NCBI GenBank assembly: GCA_947034885.2
Contig: OX344754.2
Coordinates: 3,162,001 to 3,226,000 of the forward strand
Length of the DNA stretch: 64,000 nt
Reading direction: 5' to 3'
Source: Thuidium tamariscinum
Lineage: Eukaryota > Streptophyta > Bryopsida > Hypnales > Thuidiaceae
Shown here: positions 34,666 through 45,876 of the stretch, piece after piece
How positions within the stretch are numbered: the first letter of the stretch is position 1
How the letters are laid out: every line of letters starts with the position of its first letter
Notes under the pieces: generated by a model
Databases searched by the model: none
The model's input: the letters and a program-made list of their open reading frames with translations, nothing else
What the model was told of the DNA's origin: nothing
Translations under genes and position numbers: made by a program

Positions 34666-36709
34666 CATTATAATACTGCATTCACAATGTGACAATGTGA
34701 CAATGTGACGAAAAGTGGCGTACCACCCAGGTCAATTAATTAGCCCCCCTTCCTCTCTCAAAAAATTTACAAGCTATTGATTTTTTTTTTAAACTCATCT
34801 TTGTAATCACCGTTGATTTCTCAAAAATTCCCAAGCCATTGATCATGTAAGATATAATCTGAACCGTTCAGATACGGTTACGAATATGGATACTTTACAT
34901 GTACTATATGGATTATACAGATTTGATCCCGATTTGGTCCATATATAGTCCATATACGAATACAGATATGAATACATATACAAGAACACATGTCCCATAA
35001 TTTTTGTCAATCAAGTTGGTTTCAAGAAATTATAAGAGGATGGGGGGAAGCAAAATGAAGATTTAAAAGTTTAAAAGTTAAATTTTTTCTTGGGTGCACA
35101 GTGATTGTGCACCCAAAAAAAATTAAAATTTTTAAATTTTAAATTCTTTGGCTTGTAAGAACATGCCAAGTATACTAAATTGAAATTAAAATTTTAAGTT
35201 TTTTAGAATTCATAGTTATTGCCACCAAAAAGTGGCAGTAACTGCCAATCCACAATCCACAAATTGTTTGCATTCACTACGATGCACTTTGTGCATGGGC
35301 TCTTGGATTTTTCCAATATTGTCATGTTTTCAAGATCTCCGTATTTTGTTAGAAATGCATTTTGCTATTGTATTCTGAAACCAAAACCTTAAACCATTTT
35401 TTGTATAGCCTTTAGTTTTTGAAGTTCATTTAAATGCTATATATTGTATTTGTTAACACTACGTTGTTGCAAGATGCATTTTCACTGTCAACTCATAATT
35501 AAGCATATGATTTTATATTGTACATGAAATAAAACAAATTTAGAAATTTAGTTAAAGATAATCCTACATAAATTTACAAAATTTACAAACAAAGCCCCCA
35601 TGTTATATGGGCTTAAACACATGTTATCATCCAATATACTATTTAGTACACCCCTTGAATATCTAGAAAAAATACCTAAAACTTGTATTTTAAAATAGAT
35701 AAATAATTATTTAAAAAAAAATTGCTTATGATTTCCTTTTATAAAAACAACAACAATAATAGGCCTTCATACAATTTCAAAAGTATGCATTGAACAAATG
35801 TGGATTGTAAGAGGCTTTATAATTAAATTAACTTTTAGTTAAAAAAACCACATATAATAAAACTTCATTGAATCCTAGTGAACCAAGAAATTTTATTTAT
35901 AAACTTTAAATAAAAACAACATAGAATTGAATCCTAGTTCTATATATGTAAACATTGACACAAAATTAGTCAAGTTTTTATATAAGATTTTTCATCTAGT
36001 TATAGGCATTCATATATTCCTATAATCCACAACTACAAAGATCAAATCAATGTTGTGGTAGGCAATTACTACCTCTGTTGGGTGCATTGTGAGGCAGTGA
36101 TTGCCTCTTTTGAGATCATTGTCATTGTGACAAACTGTATTACAATGAGCTCAAGAACTAAAAAAAAATTGCACCTCCCTACTTCCTAATTTGATTTAAA
36201 TATTAAATATTAAAAAATTTTAACTTTTGAAAACCCCCTCCCCTCCCGATTTGATATAAATATAAATATTAAATTATAAATATTTAAATTTTTTAACTTG
36301 TAAAGCCCCCCTCTCCCTCCCCCCTCTTATAATTCTCAGAGGGTCGGCTTGGAGACAAAGGATATGGGATAAATGATATGATAATCTATATACCATATCT
36401 ATATTTAATATCAATGTCCGTGTTTGTATCAATTTTAAGTATTGGTATATGTATTCAATATTTGTATCCATATTTTGTATCCAAATTCAATATCTGTATT
36501 CTATATTCATCTTTAGTATTTGTATTCAATATCCGTATCTATATCCAATATCTGTATTGATATCCGACGGCTATTGTTTTTTCTTGGAGGGGGGGGGTGG
36601 ATTTTTCTTAATTCAAATCCAACGACTATCGATTTTTCTAATGGGGGGTAGGGAAATTAATCAAACATGCTGTGACTGCCTCTTTTCGTTACATCATTGT
36701 ATTATAATG
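34666..36709. mobile_element. Element with long imperfect terminal inverted repeats
   Basis: The left edge starts CATTATAATAC, followed by GTGACGAAAAGTGGC, AATTAATTAG and CCCCC. The right edge ends with the inverse series: GGGGG, AATTAATC, GCCTCTTTTCGTTAC and GTATTATAATG. Each arm is about 80-100 bases. Inside are ACAATGTG repeated three times (34684-34708), a small hairpin GGGTGCACAGTGATTGTGCA plus CCC at 35093-35117, and strings of ATATGGATAC / TATCCAATATC near 34870-34980 and 36440-36560. No transposase frame. Confidence 0.5.
36380..36565. repeat. Degenerate short-period repeat (TATCCAATATCTGTATT)
   Basis: Variants of CAATATCTGTAT, CAATATTTGTAT and CAATATCCGTAT follow one another about every 18-24 bases. 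The open frames over it reflect the repeat and are not genes. Confidence 0.65.
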
Positions 36710-36850
36710 GGCTCCAATCTTGAATTGTCTACTCAATTGCAGGTGCTACCAGTCTATCATAATCAATAATTAGAGTTTAATAAGACTTTCAAATGCTGTA
36801 TTTTGTATCACTTTATAGATCAAAATAAATCTACAAGTTTGATAGTTATT

Positions 36851-37112
36851 TGAGTTATTCGTAAAGTACACTAAATTCGAGGTTTAAACCCATGAATTTT
36901 GTGAAAAAGCCGGTAGAGTTAATAAAGTCAAAATAAAAGTGGGTATGAAACTTATTTTTCCATCAAAATGGTGCCTAAAAAATTTTGGTCCCCACTTTTG
37001 AAGTCGTGTGACATAAGTATCTTGCAAAAAAGTTTGAGGCTTCAACTATAGTTGCCTTTGCAACTTCAAAAAAAGTCATGCCTAAAGTAGAGGGGACTTT
37101 ACAAATAACTCA
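36851..37112. mobile_element. MITE with GAGTTATTTGTAAAGT ends, copy 2
   Basis: It starts TGAGTTATTCGTAAAGT and ends ACTTTACAAATAACTCA. The interior is almost collinear with the copy at 16722-16977 (GGTTTAAACCCATGA, AAGTGGGTATGAAACTTA, CTTCAACTATAGTTGCC). It is 262 bp and non-coding. Confidence 0.82.
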
Positions 37113-40100
37113 ATTGTCATTAGAAAGATCAACCAAAATTCATGCTCCATCCTAATCCTTCATAGACTTTAAGTATATTGAATTTTGTTTGAAAAGTCAT
37201 TTTTATGTACGGTTGTCCTTGGAAGAATGTAATTATTATCTTCTTTTTTTCTCAAAATCGATTAATATTGACTAAATAACAAAATATCAAAGCATAATAA
37301 TATACCAAAGCATCTACTAGAAACTTCCATTCACATTTTAACTCCCATATGCAAATGGTTGTGTATTATGAAGATTTCCCTTTCAATATCTATGAGCACT
37401 TCTCTTGAGTCTATATCTTAGTTCAATTTTCCATTAGTATATTATATTTCAAATCCTGTATATACATAATTCCAACCACAGCTTTATCATTAATATCCTA
37501 AGCCATTGTTCATTTGTATTTAACTTTTAGAACACCATGACAATTGCATGATTGCATTTTTTCCCTCTTTTTTCAATGAAAGTATTCATTTGATTTTGTT
37601 TTACATTTGAAGGGCTCCCATCGTCCTCCTTAATTAGAAGCATTTCACAAATTATAAGCCAACCTCCTAAATAATCCATTACCTTCCATCCAAAATTTTA
37701 ATTAAATGTGGTCTAGTTTGACTGAAACTTTCAGAACACCTATTTTTTAAGATTTACTTTAACCTAAAAGATGAGGGTTGACTATTTGTGTTTTGATTCC
37801 ACAATAAAACTAAGAAATAATTTTAAAAAGAAGAAGATTATTGCAAATGCAAGATCCACTTCTAAGATTCCAAATTAAACAACTATATTGAGAATTTATA
37901 CTTCTTTATAATTTAGTTTTAAATTTAAATTACAAAATGTCCTTTCTAATTCTAAATCTCATATTTTGAAAAACATCCAAATTATTCTAGTCTATAGGAT
38001 GTTCGTAGGAAACATCAATATTTAATTATGTTACATGTAGCCTAGTAGAGTTGTCCTTTGCTATAATTTTAGAAGCATGATCTAGTTTTAGTTTATTTGG
38101 ATGTTTTTTTTTTCTTACAAATTCAAATGTCAAAATACCTTTTTCATAAGGATTTTGCTTTTTTTCTAGTCCTCCTACTTGAAATTTTTTAATACGTTTA
38201 CTTCTTGGAATATTATCTTTTCAAAATTTTATACATTGGCCATATTTTATATATATTTTTAAAATGTTCTTCTAATTTTATTGTACACCCTCCAAAAGCA
38301 TGAAGCCTACCAAAATGGTACAAAATCAACTAACCATTCTTGTAACCACCCTATACTAAAAACTTAGAATTTTATTCATCATGTCTCATTCATAACACCA
38401 TATATAGTAATTTAATATTTGACCCAAAATCAACAATTCTAGTAAGTGAGCCTATAATTTTGAGCCTTTGAGTCTTGACTTTAAAAATAAGTAGATATTC
38501 TACAACCATTGAAAGTGTCTATAACATATGTACCTATAATATAGATTTCTAATATCCCATTAGATGTTTTTTTGGAATTAGAAGATTTTCTCAAGCTCAT
38601 TCCCAATGTTGTAAACAATCAGAATAATTTTTCTTGAAATAATAAAAATAGTTTTAAATAAATAAATAAATTCAAAAATAAATTCAATTTTTTTATTTTT
38701 TAAATATATTATTATTTGATGTGGCAATCTCTTGGCCACGTCAAATTGCATATGTGGCAATTCTCACAACATTTCCATAGTTGGAAACTTGTAGTCATCT
38801 AAATTGCAAAAGAAACATCTAATGATAGAAGGTGCATATAAGATAGGTACCTATGATATACGCACTTACAACATAGGTAGCCTTTAACCACGATAGGTGC
38901 CTATACATAGGTGTCAAGACTTCCAAGCTTATGGGTTTAAGATACTAGGCTCACAAGATAGTAATCCTTGTTCCAAAGTTCCTATAGGAAATTCTAGGGA
39001 TTTTGTATAGGCTTGTATAATGTCAATTTTTGATATGATTTTTGGAAAGTTTTTTTGGAAATAAGACATCACATTAGGTTTTGGGGAATAAATTTTTTAT
39101 TTCAATTGGTTCCTAAGAGCAAAATTATGCCACCCTGAGTTCAAAAATCGGTTTGATAGGAACAAAGAAAAAATCACAATAGATTAATTTTTTTTTTTTT
39201 TTTCTCAAAGATTGTATTTTTGTTAATGTATAAGATTTTGATTCAAATGCAAATGCCTTTCAATCTATGTGATTAAAATTTTAAAATTTCTTCTACATAA
39301 TTTCATAATATATATATATATATATATATTACTACAATTAGATTTGAAAAAAAATTTAACCTTTTAAGAAAATAAAATAGAAATTGCAATTTTGAGTGTG
39401 TTTTCAATGAAAACAAGGCCTTGGATTTCAAAGGTTAAACAAACATCCAAAGAAAATTATAACTATGGACTTCAGGATTAAATGATCACACAAAGAAAAA
39501 TTATAACTTGAAAAAGTAGTCTAAGTTAAGGATTGTTGTCAAGAATATTTTGTCTATAAAACACTAAAGTATATGGATTAAAATATTTGAACAATTGTTC
39601 ATTGCTATTTTTTCTTTGTGTAAAAATCTTGAGTTGACAAGATTGAATGTATTGTGATCATCAATTATTCTTCTATATTTTTAAAACTATAAAACTATAA
39701 ATATAATGCACAATTAACTTTTGAGCCATATATGCAACTCGTCAATGGCTTCACATTTTGTATCTAGTTGTTGTTCAATTGTATAGAAAGCCATGTACAT
39801 GGTTTCCTACGTTTGAATTATTGCCTCAATAATATGAAAATCTCATAAGTAGGCCAACAATAGTCTAGTTACCCTAAGAGCATGTCTAGTGCTTCCACTT
39901 ACACCGTCTCTTTTATTCATGAGCACTACCTCTGTTATCCTTTAAAATAATCTCAAAGGCATCTCAAAAATAAAATTTAGATAAGCCCTTGTACAAGAAT
40001 GGATTGGCTAAATCTCAAGCTAAATAGTCCTCTTTCATTCTTTAGATTTCAATGTCATCATGAAGGTAGAATGTTACAATTGGGTCTCTAAAAAGGACTA

Positions 40101-40260
40101 TTTTCACTTGGTTTTTAAGAGTGTTAATAGTAGGGTATTTAGTATTTAAGAATAATGTTTTAAGAGTAATAGTGAGGGTCCTACGGATGAATATGACCAA
40201 TGTGTTTTAATTAGGCATTTAAATGTCTATTTCCTCTAGATTTTCCCAGTGAATTCCGAA
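37113..40260. other. AT-rich intergenic region, no gene
   Basis: Only short, unrecognised frames. It contains a MITE (38558-38824), an AT dinucleotide run (39309-39329) and a TTAA-family-like 3' end near 39360-39438 (AATTGCAATTTTGAGTGTG, then CAAAGGTTAA). Confidence 0.55.
38558..38824. mobile_element. MITE with CATTAGATGTTT ends
   Basis: It starts CATTAGATGTTTTTTTGG and ends CAAAAGAAACATCTAATG, inverted ends of about 18 bases. It is 267 bp, with GATGTGGCAATCTC and GCCACGTCAAATTGC inside. It resembles the CATTAG family at 3996 and 15828 but with a different subterminal sequence. Non-coding. Confidence 0.7.
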
Positions 40261-40724
40261 CACTAGAAGAAAAATGTGTTTACCACAACCAATTGAAGAT
40301 CAGCTATGTGTCCTATGCAATGGTCTTGCAACTACAATTCTCTATATTTGCATCAACTTTGACATAGTTGCATTGTAATTGCAAAATAGTTAGAAAGTAG
40401 TTGCAAAATGAAGTTATAGTTACAAGAATGTAACAAAAGAATTGATGTGAGGTATGTTACATCCAATATTTATTACAATTCTTGATGTGGACAACTTTAC
40501 ATTCTCTAGAGTCTAATGTGTCTATCTATAGTTGCATATAATCTAAATTCAATAGCAATTCAATTAGAAAGCAACTATAGTGCAACTAGAAAGCAACTAT
40601 CGTGCAACTACAGTGCAACTATGTCAAAGTTGGTACAAATATAGAAGATTGTAGTTGCAAGGCAATTGTATAGGATATGTGGTTGCATTTCAGTCATTGT
40701 GGCAAATACATTTTTCTTCTAGTA
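40261..40724. mobile_element. CACTA-like foldback MITE, about 460 bp
   Basis: It starts CACTAGAAGAAAAATGTGTT. The right edge ACATTTTTCTTCTAGTA is its inverse, and the match continues inward for about 110 bases (CCTATGCAATGGTCTTGCAA on the left; TTGCAAGGCAATTGTATAGG on the right). The interior is a string of AGTTGCA / TGCAACTA motifs. The last base differs from the expected TAGTG, and no clean 3-bp duplication is seen. Confidence 0.7.
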
Positions 40725-41701
40725 TGAGTTGTTAATGTCTCAATTGACCTCTTAGTTGACATTTAAAAAACAATGCTTCAATTCTTAGAAGGTGTCAAAG
40801 TATGTTGACATGGCATGCCATATTAATTTCCATTTTTTTCCTTTCAAAAATTTACTATATAGTTGTCTTTTTCTTAATTTTTTTACATTTGCTCAACATT
40901 TTATTTTAGCTCCTAATAACTTCTAGAAAACTTATTTGAAGTCAAAACAAAGTCCGATGCCTACATAGCAAGTTCTCACTTTTCTCTAGTAGGTGGTAAT
41001 CTAGCTTCATTAGGAAATGGGGGATTATAGAACTACACTTGGTGTTATGCAAAATTTGAAGTAAAGCAAAGTGTGATAGCACCAAGCTAATTCAAGTAGC
41101 TTATGCCCTTGAAAAGCTGCCCAGTCTAAATGTATCCCAAAAACATTACAAAAATTTGCGAGGAGGAGGACAACACCTTGGACCTGAGTTTTACTATTCA
41201 ATTTCATATATGACTCTTGGAACCAATCTCCAATTAGTTTTGGAGTGTCCAAGTGATCTCAATAGCTACTTTAAAGTGCTTTACTTTCAAGATTGTTGAT
41301 ATTATAGTGATTGAGAATTGTTCTAAAGGTACAAGTATGACATCTAGTTGTTTGTTGAGACATCCGACTAAATTCTGCCCCTATAGCTATAATTTCATCT
41401 TCTATATTTTGTTCTAAAAAACATCTTTGTTCTTTGCTAACATCCAAAAAAACACGGGCTCCTACTAATAAACGATGCTTCTATTGTTTTGGGAAGATGC
41501 TAAACAACTATTGTTACAAGCATTTGTTGATAAGATTCTTCAACTATTGTACAATTGTGCTAGAAAAAGCATGTTGGGGTTAGAAGATAGATCTAAGTGG
41601 CTTTTATATCTATGATGCAAAAGAGCTTGTAGACAACAGTGACTAGAAGAAAAATGTATCTGCTACAACCGACTGAAATGCAACTACGTATCCTATGCGA
41701 C

Positions 41702-42338
41702 TAACTTAAGCCCAACGAAGATGATGGACGGGGAAGCGGAGGTTGCTAGAACGAACAGTGAAAGTGTCTTCTCCTTTTGCCCGGCGTTACTAATCTGGGC
41801 CAGGGTGGGTCGCAGTTGACGTGGTGGATTCGAGGCCTACCCTACCATCCACCTGGACAGGTGGCGGGACGTGATTGGCCGGGGCGAATTTTCCCTTGAA
41901 ACTTGCCGATTGAAGCCACAGAGCTAAGGAATCCTTGCATGATCATACGTGAGTACGCACAGTGCCCAATTGCAGTACTACACACTTCACAATCTTGACA
42001 ATCATCCTCCATGGACTGATGATCGCCGAAGGGTTCAATTCCTGAATCATGGAAGAATATAATCTCGAGCTACCTGTTAAATATATATAACAAAACATTG
42101 ACTGAATTCATATTATCGATCTTTCTTTCTTTTAATAGACGGGCCCGTTCAACACACCACGCGTGTGTGGATATCAAGACCTCGATCAGCAACTACGCCA
42201 AGTTAAGGTTAACACACTCCACATACACTCGATCTATATCTAGCTACGTACGAAAGATCTTCTTCGAATCTTGAATGTTGTCCGGATCTTGTTCCTCATT
42301 GCAAATTAAATCCACCGATTCCTCCACATCCATCCATG
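41702..42338. other. GC-richer insert of about 640 bp in the foldback element
   Basis: The composition changes sharply from AT-rich to balanced or GC-rich, with GGACGGGGAAGCGGAGG, GTGGCGGGACGTGATTGGCC and CACCACGCGTGTGTGG. No open frame with a domain was found, and no terminal repeats or clear target duplication are visible. It could be captured promoter or leader DNA of a plant gene, or an unknown small element. Confidence 0.5.
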
Positions 42339-42691
42339 AAATGCCTTACAACCACAATCCTCTGTATTTACACCAACTTTAACGTAGTTGCATTGTAATT
42401 GCACAATAGTTAGAAAATTGTTGCAAATTGAAGTTATAGTTACAAGAATGTAATAGAAGAATTGATGTGAGGTATTTTACGTCCAATATTCATCACAATT
42501 GTCGATGTGAACAATTTTATATTTTGTAGAGTCCAATGCGTTTATCTACAATTGCATATGATTTAAATTCAATAGCAAAAGCAACTACAATGCAACTAAA
42601 AAGCAACTATTGTGCAACTAGACTTCAATTATAGTGCAACTAGATTGCAACTAAAGTGCAACTATAATTTGACTAAAAATGATTAGACTTT

Positions 42692-42823
42692 AACTAGAAA
42701 ACAACTAGTATGTAACTAAGAAACAACTAAATTGCAACTGGGAAACAATTGAATCGCAACTAGAAAACAACTAGTATGTAACTAAGAAACAACTAAATTG
42801 CAACTGGGAAACAATTGAATCGC
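42692..42823 (+). repeat. Tandem repeat, 66-bp unit, two exact copies
   Basis: The unit begins AACTAGAAAACAACTAGTAT and ends CAATTGAATCGC. Units run 42692-42757 and 42758-42823, identical as far as I can see, followed by a degenerate third start. Confidence 0.9.
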
Positions 42824-43499
42824 AACTAAAAAACAACTAGCATACAATTAGCTAAGAAATGACTAAAATGCAACTACTATTAAGTCTTTTATTAATTGTT
42901 CCTACATCAATTGTAAAGAATACCATTAGGTTGGATATACAAGAATTGTAAGTTATAGAATCCTTGTGTAATGAATTTCGATAATGAAATTCTAGTATTT
43001 CTACATTTTGTAGATTTTTATATTTTGAAGATTTCTACAACTTACAAATTTCTATAATTTGGAAATTTTCATAATTTGTAGATTTCTATAATCTAGAATA
43101 ATCTGTAAATTTTTAAAATTTAATTTTTTTTTGGATTTGGTGGTCTAAAAAAAGAAAAATCTAAAATTTGAATCTATAAATCTATAAGTTAGAGACACAT
43201 TGTAAATAAGTTGCAAATCAATTGTACATTAGTCGCAATTGGGTTGTATAAAAGTTGCAAACAAGTCAAGCACAAATAATTTCTACATAAGCAATCACAT
43301 CAAAAGAGTTCATCAATGAACTTTCAAGTAGGTTGCTAGATGAGAAATAACATTAAAAATCTTTACAATTGTTTTGCAAATAGTATGTGTTGTCCATTTC
43401 AATTGCAAGCTTTAAATTGTCACCTAGTTGCAAACATCTCATGCAACTATAGAACCAATTATAAACAGTAGTTGTAAAAAATCTCATTTTCTTCTAGTC

Positions 43500-44424
43500 G
43501 GATTTATAAAATTCTTTAAATTTCTTTCCATATAAATGTTTGATCTACTCTAGTATACATCAAGCACTGAATCAAGCATACATTGTCATGCTGGATGATG
43601 CAAGAATCACTTAATGGCATTTGTCACACTTTAATTTTTGATTTGTTTTTTGGCCATAACTTTTGTGTTCTAGCTCCAAATGATTCAAAATTTACAAGGA
43701 AGTTACTCATAACCAATATATACATTTTCTAATTTTTGAGAATTTAAAAAATAATAATTTACTACTTTTAAATAGCCCCAATAATTTCTCACAATGGATC
43801 ACTTAGGGATTTTTAGCACCATTTATCTAAGAAAAACAAGTTTCAAGCTAAAATTTGGAGATGATGGTTTCTTAGTAGACTTATAGCTACTCTCCAAAGG
43901 AGTTCAAAAAATAATTATTTTTATATGGTGTAGAAGTCTACAAAGAGAGCTTCCTTCTACATTTTTTTCCAAGGGTATGAAACATTATTTTGGTGAGTTT
44001 TTGGATCAAATCTCATCTCCAAAAAGTCTTCTGAAATGGACAATTTTTTTTTCTTAAGAAAAAATATCCTATTTTTTACAAATTGCAATGTCAAACATAG
44101 ACAACATCTGGGATCAAAATCAAGTGCATGTTGGATTACGTGGCGTCAATTACAAGCTTGCTATAAGAAATAATAAGATGAGTCAAAGGATTGGCAAGGA
44201 ATATCATTTTCATCACCACGCTTTACTTTCACATTACAAGACATAACCTCATTGGTTGGATCTTGATCAAGAAAAGTCTAACTGAAAGAACACCACAACG
44301 CTGGAAAAAGGACAAGATAATAAGATCTAATCATGCTTTCCGTGTCCACTGCTTGGTTGTCACCACTGTAGAGATGAACTCTCTTAGGTCTGAAGATTAA
44401 TATGTGGATGTTCCAGAGCTTCAG
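43500..44424. other. Intergenic region upstream of the nucleotidase fragment
   Basis: AT-rich to about 44160, with a TTTTGGCCATAACTTTTG phrase like those in the repeat families. The part after 44180 is more balanced. I looked here for the upstream exons of the nucleotidase and found none. The 69-codon frame at 44191-44400 is unrecognised. Confidence 0.4.
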
Positions 44425-45876
44425 TTACGTTATCACCGCAAACAGGATATGCTGATGTTTACAAAAGTAGAATCCTTCGAGCCACATGGTGTGTACTACC
44501 ACGGCTGCCTCAAGGACTTCGCCGAGATCACAAAATGGAACGGGTCTGAGGTAGTACCTATTATTCTCCGAGAGCTTCAAGGGTATCGTAGTATATTGCA
44601 TGCTCCAGTCCTCGGAAGCATAGCAGCTGTGAAATTTGTTTCTAGTTGGCGTACCCTCTTTTCCTGCTTGATGATGCAATAGCTCACCTGATCATCCTGG
44701 GGTGGAGAGTATATTCTCAGGTACTCTACTTTGGATATCATTTATTCAGCGATCTAAGAGCTCCAGCAAAAGCAGGGTGGCGAACTGCTGCTGTAATTCG
44801 AGAGCTTGAGGTCCTCATCACTTTAACCTTTCTGCATTGCACAGCATTTAAGAAAGTAGAATGCAGTAACTGAGATCCAAATCAGGAAATTTTCTGAAAA
44901 GATGTATATATCATTATTTCGATTCTTTGCTGTAGGCCTCCATCAGAGTAATTGGTTGTGGTACTTACCTGGATTCAATTTGCATCTGGAGTATGTGATT
45001 CTCAAGTAGTAGTGGATTTCAGAGTAAACAGTTCCGTCGTTGGAGATTCAGCACAATTGCCATTTAGCGCACTCGCATGCCTTCGACAAACTCGCCCAAC
45101 ATTGGAAGTTGTCACCCACCTCCTCGTAAATTGAAAACTCGTCTTCATGCTTTGAGGACGGAGACACATCGCCATGATACCAACTGTGGACGCTCTCCAG
45201 AAACTGAGAAATTATGATTTTTCAAAGTATCCACCATTTTTGCCTCCTACTGTTGGTACTCCCATTCCAACGTTGGAAGCCCTCACCGCTGAGCTCTTCG
45301 CCTCATAAACTCGTTAGCGCTGATCAGAAATGTGTTACAAGGAGATTGTCTACCCTAGTTGGTTTTCATAGTGGCAGAAATTGACAGTTTCATTTCTGTG
45401 AAACAGAGGGAGATCTGTACACAGAATGAAACTGAGTATCGATTTCAGCTATCTCTTTTAGCCATCCTCTCGAAATCTACAAACTACAACCTCCTGCTGG
45501 AAAGATTATCACCATATCACGAGCATCCCAACATGCTAGATTGTTGCAAATGTAGGCAAGGTTCAACATGTCGACGGAAGTCCTGGGGAAGTTCCATGGA
45601 AGAGCTGCTGCCATTACGAGGGAGGAGAGCAACATCTTGGGGGAGTTGAGAAAACTTCGAAGCCAATCGAGGTTGGCTATGAAAGCCATGTTCAACGCCA
45701 ATTTTGGATCCACATTCTTGACAGACACTGCCAAGGAGTCCGCATTTGCGTACAACGTACAGCGTTCTGCAGAAATTTATACAAGTCGGCTGGTTTTCAT
45801 CTCAAGTGATGCATGGCTTTACACTCCTCTCGATGTAAAGATACTGCCCCATCATATCAAGGTTAGTCCTTCCTGA
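44425..45876 (+). pseudogene. Plant HAD-superfamily 5'-nucleotidase, C-terminal fragment
   Basis: Four exon-like blocks follow the family order. 44425-44550 holds MLMFTKVESFEPHGVYYHGC and FAEITKWNGSE. 44721-44810 holds VLYFGYHLFSDLRAPAKAGW and RTAAVIRELE. 45407-45448 holds REICTQNETEYRFQ. 45556-45876 holds VLGKFHGRAAAITREESN, NANFGSTFLTDTAKESAFAY, AEIYTSR and a C-terminal LPHHIKVSPS. The family normally has FGDHLFSD at the metal-binding HAD motif IV; here the first Asp reads Tyr. The third block ends CAG followed by CT where a GT donor is expected. The N-terminal exons with the catalytic DxD motif are missing from the DNA upstream. Introns are retained, so this is not a processed copy. A real gene with its 5' end displaced by repeats cannot be fully excluded. 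Confidence 0.72.

Larger units (their letters stand above)
41641..43499. mobile_element. Second CACTA-like foldback element carrying a foreign insert
   Basis: The left edge GACTAGAAGAAAAATGTATC and about 60 bases after it match the start of the 40261-40724 element. Similarity stops after CCTATGCGA (near 41701) and resumes at AATGCCTTACAACCACAAT (near 42339). The right edge CATTTTCTTCTAGTC is the inverse end. The interior right half is rich in AACTAGAAAGCAACTA phrases and includes a tandem repeat. Confidence 0.65.

Noticed and set aside
36449-36769. 106-codon frame
   Set aside because: Generated by the TATCCAATATC short-period repeat; the product is low-complexity.
41641-43499. Possible LTR or retrotransposon reading for the AACTAGAAAGCAACTA-rich block
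   Set aside because: No TG...CA long direct repeats, no primer-binding site and no reverse transcriptase frame. The inverted ends fit a DNA transposon.
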